Shown here piece by piece: positions 25,536 through 34,095 of a stretch of 56,887 nt of DNA (positions within the stretch are counted from its first letter, which is position 1; every line of letters starts with the position of its first letter). This DNA is from Terriglobia bacterium (lineage in GTDB: Bacteria; Acidobacteriota; Terriglobia; Terriglobales; Acidobacteriaceae). Location: contig JAIQEY010000041.1 of assembly GCA_020073565.1 (NCBI GenBank), positions 1 through 56,887 on the forward strand, in the 5' to 3' direction. A model generated the notes under the pieces. That model was not told where the DNA came from. It did not search any database and saw nothing but the letters and a program-made list of their open reading frames with translations. The position numbers and the translations under genes are program-made.

Positions 25536-25554
25536 TTTGACCTCGGTTCATCTC

Positions 25555-26448
25555 TCATGCGTGGCTGCTCGCAGCCTCGCCGTAGTAGTACTTCGATCGC
25601 TCCAGTTTTCCGGAAGGAGCACCATTGAGAACTACGCCCAGCAAAAGTTTGTCCTGAAACTCTTCCCGGGCACGGCGAGCCAGGTCGGAAGGCGTCGCAT
25701 TGGAACGCACGACCATGAGGACACCGTCGCAGAAATTGGCAAGCAACGTGGAGTCGGCCACCGGAATGACCGGCGGCGAGTCTAGGATGATCCAGTCGAA
25801 CATTGGTTCGACCCGTTGCAGGAGAAGCTTGAGCCGGCCGTTGGCCAATAGCTCGGGCGCGCTCGACACAACGCGGCCGGCGGGGAGGAAGACCAGGTTG
25901 TCCATCGGGCCACGCTGCAGGGCGGAGAATTCGTCGCACTCGCCCAGCAGGTAGTCGGAGAGTCCCGGAGTTTGCGGAGCTCCCAGGTGGCGGTGCATGC
26001 CTGGGCTGCGCAAGTCGGCGTCGATGATCAGGGCGCGGCGGCCCTGCTGGCGCACCATGACCTGGCCGAGGTTGGCGGTGACGAACGATTTCCCTTCTTT
26101 GGGCAGCGCGCTGGTCACCATTAGCCGTTTCAGGGGCAATTTCTCCCGGATCTGGTAGAGCCGCGACCGCAGAGTGCGGAACGCTTCAGCCCCAATGCGA
26201 TTCTCGTCATCCTGGAAGAACAGCATCGTGCGCGGGTCCGGCGTCCAGTTCGTCTGGGGACAGCGAGCCAGCAAGGCCTCATAGGTAAATCCGCCGACCG
26301 GCAAGGGCATCGCGACCGTGGACTGCCCCAGCGTCGGCATGCTGATAGGTTGCAGTTCGGGTGGAACGAGAGTGGTTTCGACGTGACCCCCCATGGAGGT
26401 TGCTCGTTCCTGTTCGGCGCGTTTCAAGGCATCATGGATGCGGCTCAT
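25555..26448 (-). CDS. Exopolysaccharide tyrosine autokinase (CpsD/CapB-like)
   Basis: A 297-residue cytoplasmic BY-kinase. Walker A is SALPKEGKS at 113-121, Walker A' is LIIDADLRSPG at 140-150 and Walker B is WIILDSPP at 219-226. A short C-terminal tyrosine cluster (Y287-Y289) precedes the end. The enzyme phosphorylates itself and controls polymer length with the separate Wzz-like protein. The N-terminus MSRIHDALKRAEQER is characteristic of the PEP-CTERM-locus subfamily. Its start overlaps the stop of the ATPase gene by four bases. Confidence 0.9.
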   Translation of the reverse strand: MSRIHDALKRAEQERATSMGGHVETTLVPPELQPISMPTLGQSTVAMPLPVGGFTYEALLARCPQTNWTPDPRTMLFFQDDENRIGAEAFRTLRSRLYQIREKLPLKRLMVTSALPKEGKSFVTANLGQVMVRQQGRRALIIDADLRSPGMHRHLGAPQTPGLSDYLLGECDEFSALQRGPMDNLVFLPAGRVVSSAPELLANGRLKLLLQRVEPMFDWIILDSPPVIPVADSTLLANFCDGVLMVVRSNATPSDLARRAREEFQDKLLLGVVLNGAPSGKLERSKYYYGEAASSHA

Positions 26449-27404
26449 AGTTTCCCTTCTTTGGGGAGATCTTGTTCAGATTGGCGCAAGCGGTCCGCCA
26501 GGGTTGCCAAAGTTCGTAAAGCTTCGACCAGATCAAACTTTTCCATGCCAGCCAAGCGAGGAACCACCGGAGTCATAGCTGCAGCTGCGTTTCCGTCGGA
26601 CAAGTCGAAATCGCGGGCGACGGAATCGACGATTTCGGCGGCCACCGTCTTCTTCTGGTCGACGAACGCGCTGACCAGGCAGTGCTCACACAGCAAGTTG
26701 ATCACGCGCGGGATGCCGTCAGAGGAGCGATAGATCGCCATCAAGGCGTCCGGTTCGAAAATAGCTTCGCCGTTGGACCCGGCGATGCGCAGGCGCTGGT
26801 GAATGTACGCCTTGGTCTCCTCCCCATTGAAGGCGTGGGTTTTCGCCCGCAAGGTCAGCCGCTGGCGCAACTGGCGCAACTGGGGTTGCTTCAAACGCTG
26901 CTCCAGTTCCGGTTGCCCAACCAAAACAATCTGGAGCAGCTTCTCGGTAAAGGTCTCAAGATTGGTCAGCATCCGGATCTCTTCCAGCACTTCGTCGGAA
27001 AGATTCTGGGCTTCATCGATCACGAGCACGGCCGTCTCGCCGGCGCGGTAGCGGTCGAGCAGCCAGTTGTAGAGTCGTTGCAGGATCTGGCTTTTCGACT
27101 TGGTATCACATGGAATCCCGAAATCGGCCATCATAAAATCGAGCAGTTGTGGGACATCCATCCGCGAATTGAAGATGAACGCGGTGGCCACCTGCTGAAG
27201 ACGGAGCCACTCCATCAGTTTATTGATCAGTGTCGTCTTGCCCGTGCCCACCTCGCCGGTCAGCAAAACGAAGCCCTTACGGCTCTGGATGCCATAGGTC
27301 AGGCAGGCGAGGGCCTCTTCGGTATGCCGCGTCAGAAACAGATAACGCGGATCCGGATTGACGTTGAACGGGTTTGCCCGAAGGCCAAAAAACTCTTTAT
27401 ACAT
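26445..27404 (-). CDS. ExeA-like secretion ATPase, PEP-CTERM-locus type
   Basis: A 319-residue AAA ATPase. The start MYKEFFGLRANPFNVNPDPRY is typical, Walker A is GEVGTGKTT at 50-58 and Walker B is AVLVIDEAQNLS at 125-136, with the sensor region further on. In other bacteria ExeA/GspA-like ATPases energise assembly at the cell wall; the role in exosortase loci is not defined. It sits 10 bp after the Wzz-like gene and overlaps the kinase gene. Confidence 0.88.
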   Translation of the reverse strand: MYKEFFGLRANPFNVNPDPRYLFLTRHTEEALACLTYGIQSRKGFVLLTGEVGTGKTTLINKLMEWLRLQQVATAFIFNSRMDVPQLLDFMMADFGIPCDTKSKSQILQRLYNWLLDRYRAGETAVLVIDEAQNLSDEVLEEIRMLTNLETFTEKLLQIVLVGQPELEQRLKQPQLRQLRQRLTLRAKTHAFNGEETKAYIHQRLRIAGSNGEAIFEPDALMAIYRSSDGIPRVINLLCEHCLVSAFVDQKKTVAAEIVDSVARDFDLSDGNAAAAMTPVVPRLAGMEKFDLVEALRTLATLADRLRQSEQDLPKEGKL

Positions 27405-27413
27405 AGGCTGGCG

Positions 27414-29012
27414 TTAGACCTCGATCTTCTCCTGATCTTTCGGGGCGGGGCCCTCGCGGCGCCCCCAGAAGCTGCGACGTCCGTTTCCGCCTCCATTCTC
27501 CGATACCCCTTCGTCGTCACCCACCCACGGCACGGAAACCAGCAATGGCAAGTCCATCACCGCGGCGGCATCTTTCGCGGTGCGGATGGAGTTATCGCGA
27601 AGTTCGAGCCAGAAGGCAAGGACGAGACCCAGGGCCAGGCCAGCACCCAAGCCGCCTCCCGCAAATAAGGGGCGGCTGGGAAAACTCGGAGAATCCGGCA
27701 GACCAGCCGGGTTCAGAATGCGCATCTGCTCACCCTGTTGCTGGTTCTCCATATTGGTGGCCAGTTCCGAGGAACTCTTCTTCGCGAGCAGGTCGCGGTA
27801 AAAACTCTGGGCATTGTCGTAGTCGCGGGTAATCAGCTTGTACTGCTCCTCGATGCCCGGGCTCATAGCGGTGCGGCTCTGGTAAACGTTGATCTGGCTC
27901 TGCAGTCTCTTCTGGTCGCCCGTAGCCTGCTCAATCACCCCCTGATACTGGTGGATCTGAAGACGAAGCTGGCGGATCTCAGGCGGCTCGGCGGCGCTGT
28001 TCTTATCGGAGGTGTCGGTGGCATTGGCAGCGGCCGCGTTTACCTGGTCGAGTTTCTTCTGCACCGAGGCGATGTCGGCTTGGGTCTTGATGACGTCCGG
28101 GTGGTCGGGGGTGTACCGGGCCTGCAGTTGCAGCAATTGCGACTGCAAACCTTCCAACTGCTGTTGCAGGGTCTGCGGGTTGGTACTGGACTGCGAGCTC
28201 TTCCAGGTAGCCAATTGCTGCGCCAGCATGCTTTCTGTGTACGCCTTATCCTGCTGGGCGCGGTTGAGAGTCTGGGTGCTCGCATCCAATTGCGAATTCA
28301 GCGACATCAGCACGCGCACATTGTTGTCGGCATCCCCGGGCAACTGGCCCATGTACTGTCTCTTGAAGGCGGCGAGCTTTGCATCCCGCTCATCCAGATC
28401 CCGCTTGGCATCTTCCAGTTGGCGGGTCAGAAAATCGGTTGTACCCTGGGAAGCCTCGGCGCGGGTGCGGAGGTTCTCTTCCAGGATCAGCGAGGTCATC
28501 TCATTGCAGACCTGTTGAGCGCGTCTTGCGTTACTGTCGGTGTAGGCAACGTAGAAGCCGGGAAGAGGCTCCGCTTGGGCACTGGGCTTAGACGCCTTCT
28601 TGGAAGAGCCTGCCTTGGCCGCCGCCGAACTGATGGCGGTTAGCACAGGTTGCACCGTCATGTTGTTCTGAATGTCGCTAATGAGCTTGCTCTGTTCTTC
28701 GGGCTTGGAAATGCCGAGACCCTCGACCACGGGGCGCAGACGGTTCACGCTCAGCACTTGCTGCTGCAAGGTGGCAATGCGCTGGGTAAAGTCAGCCGTA
28801 ATGACCGGTTTCACGTAATTGTCGGGCACCCTCTGCCCCTCCACCAAGACCAGGGATTGGGACGTGTATTTGGGCGGGAAAGCGTACGAAACCAGAAATC
28901 CCGCCAGCGGGGCAAGTAGCGCCGGGATCAAGATGACCTTGAGGCGCCGCCGTACCATCGCCAGATAATCGTCCATTGTCAGTTCGCGATTCTGAATCAT
29001 TCTGTTCACCAT
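27414..29012 (-). CDS. Wzz-like polysaccharide chain-length determinant
   Basis: About 532 residues. An N-terminal membrane helix (VILIPALLAPLAGFLVSYAF) follows the MDDYLAMVRRRL cytoplasmic start. A long periplasmic coiled-coil region has many Gln-rich heptads (about 150-430). A second membrane helix near the end (GAGLALGLVLAFWLELRD) is followed by a cytoplasmic tail. This is the layout of PEP-CTERM-locus Wzz proteins, which set polymer length with the BY-kinase encoded two genes downstream. Two close ATG codons (29012 and 29000) are possible starts; neither has a strong Shine-Dalgarno. The longer frame to 29207 overlaps the barrel gene and is not used. Confidence 0.85.
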   Translation of the reverse strand: MVNRMIQNRELTMDDYLAMVRRRLKVILIPALLAPLAGFLVSYAFPPKYTSQSLVLVEGQRVPDNYVKPVITADFTQRIATLQQQVLSVNRLRPVVEGLGISKPEEQSKLISDIQNNMTVQPVLTAISSAAAKAGSSKKASKPSAQAEPLPGFYVAYTDSNARRAQQVCNEMTSLILEENLRTRAEASQGTTDFLTRQLEDAKRDLDERDAKLAAFKRQYMGQLPGDADNNVRVLMSLNSQLDASTQTLNRAQQDKAYTESMLAQQLATWKSSQSSTNPQTLQQQLEGLQSQLLQLQARYTPDHPDVIKTQADIASVQKKLDQVNAAAANATDTSDKNSAAEPPEIRQLRLQIHQYQGVIEQATGDQKRLQSQINVYQSRTAMSPGIEEQYKLITRDYDNAQSFYRDLLAKKSSSELATNMENQQQGEQMRILNPAGLPDSPSFPSRPLFAGGGLGAGLALGLVLAFWLELRDNSIRTAKDAAAVMDLPLLVSVPWVGDDEGVSENGGGNGRRSFWGRREGPAPKDQEKIEV

Positions 29013-29037
29013 TCCGGCCGCTGGAAGCGGCTCCGTG

Positions 29038-30444
29038 TTACTCGATCCGTATGGGTGTGGGGTGCCACTCCACTCCAACTGTGCCGGCATGCCGCTGCGC
29101 AAGGTTGCCACACGCCCCGCTGCCGGACAATCCGCACAAGGGATCGGCATTGTCGAAACCGATCTCGCTGAAGTGGTAGGCGGCAAAGACGTCGTACTGA
29201 CGCCCAAAATGCTTGCGCAAGATCACTCCCGCAAAACCTTCGTTGTAGTGGTTCCCGGCGACTCCGCCAACGCTGAAGGGCTGCAGCCTCTTGTTATGCG
29301 AATACCCAAGGTCGCCGGACAATTCCATGGTACGTCCCAATTCCCGCTTCACACCGAGGTGCGCGCGTTGGGTGTCGGCACCAGCATAAAAGCCGGACCC
29401 GGCCGAGGTGTACCTTTCGTAGGCGAGCATCAGCGTAGTCCGCGGAAAACGGTAGCTCAGATGTGCACGTCCGCTCACGGACACGTGCGTGGTGTCGGGC
29501 GCACTCGGAAACTGAATAGTGGTGTACTGCGGACCCGCCCCGGCAATCAGGTTCATTCTTCCGCTGATCACGTGGCTCCAGCGCAAATTGAAGATGTGGT
29601 TCTGGACCTGTCCCCCGGTGCCCTGCGGGAAACGGAAGAGTTGGTAGCCATAGACGCCGGCCATCTGGTCGCGGCGGTTCAATAAGTGGCTGTACCCCGC
29701 CTGAATCGTAGTCTGGTCGCTGTTGATCAGATCCAGCGTATTGTCGAAATAGTGCGCGTTACTGAATGCGCCGGCAACGGTAAAGGCCGAGCGTGGACTT
29801 ATGCTCTGCACGATGTCAACCGCGGCCGAATTTGCCAGGCGTGGGACCAATCCTACAGAGCCATTGCTGCTATTGTGGAAGCCCGGCAACGCTTCCCCGC
29901 CACCGATTCTGCCGGTAGCTAAGCCAAGGCCCGGATCTCCGAAGCCCAGACTGAAGGCGCCTTCCGGCAAATAACTGAAAGCATCGCGCAGCGTTCCCTG
30001 GCCGGTGCGCCAGCGCGTGATGGCCTCAACTCCAACCGCCTGAATTTGCCGCACGCTGTTGTCATGGGAATAGAAACCGCCGCCGCCGAGGTATTCGGCC
30101 AGGAAATCGCTTTTTGACCAGAAGCGTTGCAGATCGAGCGCGCCGAGAAAGCGCGTGATGCCTTCGACGCTGCTCCCCCCGAACTGGTTGCCCGCATTCG
30201 TATCCGCGGATTGGCTCAACTGCAGGGCCGGCGCGATGAAGCTGCGGTTAGCTGTGCGCAGGTCGAGCCCGGGCTCATCGATGCCCGAGAGGGGAGGATT
30301 CTCCGGGTTCAGAATCGGAGTATTCTGTCCGAAAGCCGGGGCCGGAGTAGTGGAAGGTTGTTCGCGGGAACTGTCCTGCGCCGCTGCCCACACACTCAGG
30401 CTGAGAACGACCAGGGCCCACCGCATTGTTCGCGTCGTTGTCAT
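29038..30444 (-). CDS. Outer-membrane beta-barrel protein of the exopolysaccharide locus
   Basis: About 468 residues with a signal peptide (MTTTRTMRWALVVLSLSVWAAAQ). The mature part has repeated short amphipathic strands ending in aromatic residues (for example SHLLNRRDQMAGVYGYQLF, HLSYRFPRTTLMLAYERY, YDVFAAYHFSEIGF), which suggests a barrel of about 14-18 strands. Barrel proteins at this position in exosortase loci are thought to form an outer-membrane secretin-like pore or accessory. It lacks any enzymatic motif. It lies between the Wza-like export protein (31-bp gap) and the Wzz-like protein (25-bp gap). Confidence 0.75.
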   Translation of the reverse strand: MTTTRTMRWALVVLSLSVWAAAQDSSREQPSTTPAPAFGQNTPILNPENPPLSGIDEPGLDLRTANRSFIAPALQLSQSADTNAGNQFGGSSVEGITRFLGALDLQRFWSKSDFLAEYLGGGGFYSHDNSVRQIQAVGVEAITRWRTGQGTLRDAFSYLPEGAFSLGFGDPGLGLATGRIGGGEALPGFHNSSNGSVGLVPRLANSAAVDIVQSISPRSAFTVAGAFSNAHYFDNTLDLINSDQTTIQAGYSHLLNRRDQMAGVYGYQLFRFPQGTGGQVQNHIFNLRWSHVISGRMNLIAGAGPQYTTIQFPSAPDTTHVSVSGRAHLSYRFPRTTLMLAYERYTSAGSGFYAGADTQRAHLGVKRELGRTMELSGDLGYSHNKRLQPFSVGGVAGNHYNEGFAGVILRKHFGRQYDVFAAYHFSEIGFDNADPLCGLSGSGACGNLAQRHAGTVGVEWHPTPIRIE

Positions 30445-30475
30445 TTCTGTTGTCTCTCTCAACCCGCGTCTGCAC

Positions 30476-31099
30476 TTACGGGACGACAATGGTATCCCCC
30501 GGCTGTAGTAGGTAGTTCTGTTCCATCTGCTCGCCTTTGACCAGTTTGCGGTAATTCACCGGCATCTTCTGTTGCTTGCCGTTTTCCATACGCAGGATGT
30601 AAATGCCTTTGGTGTTAGCAAACTGGGTCAGGCCGGCGCTGGAAAGAGCCTGTAGCGCGGTCATGTTGGGCAGCATGGGCATGGGTCCGGTATGCGCGAC
30701 CTCTCCCACCATGTAGATCCGCTTGCTGTTGATCTGGGTGACGACCACGGTGACCCGCGGATCAGCGATGTATTTCTTGAGCTTTTCGGTCACCGATTCC
30801 GCCAACTGGATCGGCGTAAGGCCCGCCGCCTGCACATCGCTGAGCAGCGGCAGCGAGATCTTGCCATCCGGACGCACGGGCAGAGTGGCAGTCAGATCGG
30901 CCTCTTTCCACACCGAGATGAGCAACACATCTTCGGGGCCGATGACGTACTCGGGCCCGGCTTGACTGCTGGGAGACGCGTTCGCGGTCTTCTCGGCAGC
31001 GGAGTGGCCGGAAGCCTGCTTGGGCGCCGAGTTCTGCGCCAGCGCGAAACCCGTCATCAGGCACAGTGCCGCTACCATCGTTATCCAGGGTCGTCGCAT
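30476..31099 (-). CDS. Polysaccharide export protein (Wza-like, short form)
   Basis: A 207-residue secreted protein. A signal peptide (MRRPWITMVAALCLMTGFALAQ) lacks an obvious lipobox Cys, unlike classical Wza lipoproteins. Next comes the Poly_export domain (YVIGPEDVLLISVWKEADL, VRPDGKISLPLLSDVQAAG) and a single SLBB-like domain (RIYMVGEVAHTGPMPM). It exports polymer across the periplasm or outer membrane. A strong AGAGGAGA ribosome-binding site precedes ATG 31099. It follows the regulator gene by 28 bp. Confidence 0.88.
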   Translation of the reverse strand: MRRPWITMVAALCLMTGFALAQNSAPKQASGHSAAEKTANASPSSQAGPEYVIGPEDVLLISVWKEADLTATLPVRPDGKISLPLLSDVQAAGLTPIQLAESVTEKLKKYIADPRVTVVVTQINSKRIYMVGEVAHTGPMPMLPNMTALQALSSAGLTQFANTKGIYILRMENGKQQKMPVNYRKLVKGEQMEQNYLLQPGDTIVVP

Positions 31100-31127
31100 G
31101 TCTTCTCCTCTAAGTTCCTTTCTCCAC

Positions 31128-32054
31128 TCAGGCCCCATACTGTTCATACCCAATCTGCTTGAGCTTGTAGAGCAGCGCCTTGTAGCTGATCTGCAATTCC
31201 TGTGCAGCCCGGCGCCGGTTCCAGCGGGTGCGGGCCAGGACTTGGAGAATCAGTTCTTTTTCGGCTTCGCGGGAGGCGGCGCGAGCGGCATCCTTGAGAG
31301 AGATCTTCTCGCCATTGCCGCCACGAGCAACACGCCGCAGAAGAGAGCGCAATCCTCCCATGGCCAGCGATTCATCGCCCAGCGCCACGATCGCCCGAGC
31401 GGCATCTTTCAATTCGCGAATATTGCCGGGCCAGTGGTATTCCAGGAAAAAGCTCTGGGTCTCCGCACTCAGCGCCGGCACGGGCCGACAGAAATCGCGC
31501 GCGGCAGCCGAAAGGAACCAGTCCCGCAGAATCGGAATGTCTTCTTTCCTCTGGCGCAGCGGAGGCAGCCGTAAGCACACACCGCTGATTCTGTAATAAA
31601 GATCTTCGCGGAATCTCCCGGCTTTGACTTCAGGCTCGAGTTCGTGCGACGTCCCACAGATGAAACGAGGTACGCGATGTTCGGCGCCGTTCAGACCAAT
31701 TTCGCGAACCAGCTCCGCCTGTGCCGCCGAGGTTAGATCGCTGACCTCCTGCAGATAAACTGTGCCGCCCCGGTCAACCCGGCAGGCCAGATTCTGTTCG
31801 GTGATTTCCCGGCCTCGGTAGACTTCGAATGGGTCAGAGTTACGATCGGAAAGGGCGTGGATGCGCGCCGCGGCGGCCGCTTTGCCCGAGCCCTTCTCGG
31901 CCACCACCAGGACCGGAACATCATTCTGCGAGAGTTCTCGAATCACGGCCTCAACCGTGCGCATTCCCGAGCTGACGCTTTCCAGCCACACACGCGCGGC
32001 GCCATTTGACGACATTCCGTTACCGGCCAGCATTTCGGAGCTTTGGACGTCCAT
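31128..32054 (-). CDS. Degenerate sigma-54 enhancer-binding-protein homologue with Fis-type HTH
   Basis: A 308-residue protein with an AAA+ domain of the NtrC class and a C-terminal Fis-type helix-turn-helix (about 265-302, NRRRAAQELQISYKALLYKL). Conserved parts are Walker A-like EKGSGKA (53-59), RFREDLYYRISGVCLRLPPLR-type sensor and arginine-finger sequence (147-166) and WPGNIREL (208-215). The region that should hold the GAFTGA loop is missing (about 25 residues shorter), and Walker B reads GTVYLQEV with Gln102 where Asp is expected. There is no receiver domain. It likely binds DNA but cannot remodel sigma-54 alone. GTG at 32084 is the alternative start. Confidence 0.85.
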   Translation of the reverse strand: MDVQSSEMLAGNGMSSNGAARVWLESVSSGMRTVEAVIRELSQNDVPVLVVAEKGSGKAAAAARIHALSDRNSDPFEVYRGREITEQNLACRVDRGGTVYLQEVSDLTSAAQAELVREIGLNGAEHRVPRFICGTSHELEPEVKAGRFREDLYYRISGVCLRLPPLRQRKEDIPILRDWFLSAAARDFCRPVPALSAETQSFFLEYHWPGNIRELKDAARAIVALGDESLAMGGLRSLLRRVARGGNGEKISLKDAARAASREAEKELILQVLARTRWNRRRAAQELQISYKALLYKLKQIGYEQYGA

Positions 32055-32112
32055 GTAATTCCATTCCAAGACAAGGGGGGACACCGTCTCGGACAGGGCT
32101 GCTGCAGACTAG

Positions 32113-32128
32113 AGCACACTCGCTGCCA
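32113..32128 (-). promoter_or_regulatory. Sigma-54-like promoter of the main exopolysaccharide operon
   Basis: On the minus strand TGGCAGCGAGTGTGCT, with -24 GG and -12 GC properly spaced. The expected start point is near 32102, 18 bp before GTG 32084 and 48 bp before ATG 32054. It would drive the nine leftward genes to 21799. Confidence 0.6.
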
Positions 32129-32242
32129 TCCCCAAGGAAATGCCAAGTCGCCCATCCACACAATACGTGCTTATTTTTCAATAGCTTGGAATCGGAACCC
32201 TTGCTGGCGACGTGAATCGCATCTTACATGATTTCGGACAAA

Positions 32243-32260
32243 TGGGAAACTTTTTTCCCA
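32243..32260. promoter_or_regulatory. TGGGAAA-N4-TTTCCCA palindrome, putative enhancer site (copy B)
   Basis: TGGGAAACTTTTTTCCCA has perfect 7-bp arms around 4 bp and lies 115 bp from the end of the sigma-54-like element, as in copy A. It is a candidate binding site for the regulator encoded just downstream or for a full-length activator elsewhere. Confidence 0.55.
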
Positions 32261-32411
32261 TTTTCCCCAGTCATATGTGGGTCACTGCCTTCCACATTTG
32301 CTAAGGACAGGCTTGTAACCACCTGCGGAGATTGGCCCATCACCCTGTATTTCTGACGGGTGCAGACCGCCAAGGTGGAGGAAGGGAAAGGGAAATTGTT
32401 TTCCGTGTACA

Positions 32412-32457
32412 CTTGAACCTCGTCTTCTTGCTCTTCGGGGTTCGGGGAATTTTTTTG
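32412..32457 (+). terminator. Hairpin plus T-run in the exosortase leader (possible attenuator)
   Basis: CTTGAACCTCG (32412-32422) can pair with CGGGGTTCGGG (32436-32446), including three G-T wobbles, around a 13-nt loop. It is followed by GAA and seven T, then GTTTT. It sits 60-100 bp upstream of the exosortase GTG on the same strand. It could be an attenuator or the end of a short upstream transcript. Pairing was judged by eye. Confidence 0.4.
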
Positions 32458-32519
32458 TTTTGCGCGAGCGAGAGCGTTTCGCATATCCTCAAAGCCAAGC
32501 TCGCCCTATGGGTTAATCA

Positions 32520-33407
32520 GTGCAAGTAGCACCCTTAGTCTCTGCCCGAGAGGGCCCCGTCCCGTCCGGCTTGCCGAGGTGGCAGGGCGCGGCGCTAATG
32601 GCGCTGATCGTCTGGCTCTACGGCTCGATTCTCGCCCGCCTTTTTGAGCAGTGGATCAATGACGCGAACTTTTCGCACGGCATCTTCGTCCCCGCCTTCA
32701 CTCTGTTTGTTCTCTGGAAGGATAGAAAGAGACTGAAGACGATTGCGCCGGCCCCATCGTGGTCCGGAATTCCCATCATCGTTGCCGCTCTGCTGATGCT
32801 GATGCTGGGAGTGCTGGGCGCGGAGTTGTTTTTTTCGCGCGTGTCTCTGCTGGTCCTGCTGGCTGGTTTGATCATTCTCTTTCAAGGGTGGGCGTTCTTT
32901 CGCGCAGTGCTGTTTCCGTGGGCGATCCTGATCCTGATGATTCCGATCCCGACCCTGCTTCTTCAGAAGGTCACCTTTCCCCTGCAACTGCTTGCCTCGA
33001 AACTAGCGAGCGCATTGCTGCCCTTGGTGGGTGTTCCGGTACTGCGCGAAGGAAACGTGATTGTGCTGCCTTCCATGCCGCTCGAAGTGGCGGAGGCGTG
33101 CAGCGGAGTCCGCTCGCTTCTGTCGCTGGTAACCCTGGCGATTATCTACGGATTCCTGATGGACCATCGCAAGTGGGTGCGGGTGCTGCTGGCTTGTTCG
33201 GCGGTGCCGATTGCGGTGGCGGCCAACAGCTTTCGCATATTTGGCACCGGACTGCTGGTGCAGTACTGGGACCCGGATAAAGCCGAAGGGTTTTTTCACG
33301 CGTTTTCAGGATGGTTGATTTTTGTCGTGTCGCTGATCATGTTATTCACGCTGCACCGCGTAATCAACTGGATCTGGAAAAGCGCGCCGGAGGCGAAACC
33401 GGCGTGA
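32520..33407 (+). CDS. Exosortase (EpsH-like transpeptidase)
   Basis: A 295-residue polytopic membrane protein with about eight hydrophobic segments. The family's catalytic triad is visible: Cys194 in EVAEACSGVRSL, Arg239 in ANSFRIFGTG and His260 in EGFFHAFSGW. Exosortases recognise PEP-CTERM tails and process or attach the proteins at the cell surface; the candidate substrate in this window is at 1036. Other family marks are NFSHGIFVP and the LLLQKVTFPLQLLASKLA segment. The start is GTG at 32520. Its stop overlaps the EpsI start (GTGA). It is divergent from the main exopolysaccharide operon. Confidence 0.93.
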   Translation: MQVAPLVSAREGPVPSGLPRWQGAALMALIVWLYGSILARLFEQWINDANFSHGIFVPAFTLFVLWKDRKRLKTIAPAPSWSGIPIIVAALLMLMLGVLGAELFFSRVSLLVLLAGLIILFQGWAFFRAVLFPWAILILMIPIPTLLLQKVTFPLQLLASKLASALLPLVGVPVLREGNVIVLPSMPLEVAEACSGVRSLLSLVTLAIIYGFLMDHRKWVRVLLACSAVPIAVAANSFRIFGTGLLVQYWDPDKAEGFFHAFSGWLIFVVSLIMLFTLHRVINWIWKSAPEAKPA

Positions 33408-34054
33408 AATCTTTGTCACTCCGGTTCGTGACCGCGGCCGCGTTGATGCTGGCGGCTGCCCTGGTGCTGCAAGCGCATTCACGCAGTGAATCTTTCCCGC
33501 CGCGCGCACCCCTCAGTTCTCTGCCTCTGCATTTCGACGGATGGGGGGGACAAGAATTCAGTCTCGATCAGCAAACGCTCGACATTCTGGGTCAGGGAGA
33601 GTTTCTGGTGCGCGACTACGAACACGCCAGCCAGCCCCAGCCCCCCATCAGCCTGTTCATCGCGTATTTCCCGTCGCAAAAAACGGGCGACACCATCCAC
33701 TCGCCCAATCATTGCCTGCCGGGAGCGGGATGGGTTCCAACCCTGCGGCAGGTGGTCGACATCTCACGCCCCGATGGATCTTCGTTTCCGGTGAACCGCT
33801 ACGTAGTTTCCAAGCAAGGCAATCGGCAGCTGGTCCTGTACTGGTTCCAGGCGCACGGACGCGCTGTGGCCAGCGAGTATTGGGCCAAGTATTATCTGGT
33901 GGCAGATTCCGTCCGCATGAACCGCAGTGACGGTGGCCTGGTGCGATTGATGAGTCCGATGTATCCGGGAGAAACTCCCGACGCCGCCCAAGCGCGCGTA
34001 ATGAAGATCGGATCGCAGCTAATTGTGCTTCTCGACAACTACATTCCGCGCTAA
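33404..34054 (+). CDS. epsI: EpsI family protein
   Basis: A 216-residue protein with an N-terminal membrane anchor or signal (RFVTAAALMLAAALVLQ). The conserved SPNHCLPGAGW motif lies near residue 105, followed by RYVVSKQGNRQLVLYWFQ and the family's C-terminal DAAQARV-x-KIG segment. EpsI is encoded next to, or fused with, many exosortases and is needed for exopolysaccharide export or assembly in some bacteria; its activity is not known. GTG 33404 is chosen from the four-base overlap with the exosortase gene. Confidence 0.9.
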   Translation: MKSLSLRFVTAAALMLAAALVLQAHSRSESFPPRAPLSSLPLHFDGWGGQEFSLDQQTLDILGQGEFLVRDYEHASQPQPPISLFIAYFPSQKTGDTIHSPNHCLPGAGWVPTLRQVVDISRPDGSSFPVNRYVVSKQGNRQLVLYWFQAHGRAVASEYWAKYYLVADSVRMNRSDGGLVRLMSPMYPGETPDAAQARVMKIGSQLIVLLDNYIPR

Positions 34055-34095
34055 GTCAGTGTAACGTCCCGCAAGAGCGGCTGCCTCGCCTCTTC

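Larger units (their letters stand above)
32058..32290 (-). repeat. Operon control block, copy B (homologous to 9869-10100)
   Basis: Second copy of the shared control block, here upstream of and slightly into the 5' end of the regulator frame. The order and spacing of all shared elements match copy A. It lies in the divergent spacer to the exosortase gene. Confidence 0.75.

Noticed and set aside
32291..32519. Cyclic-di-GMP (GEMM) riboswitch upstream of the exosortase
   Set aside because: I looked for the conserved GEMM core and did not find it; only the hairpin plus T-run is supportable.
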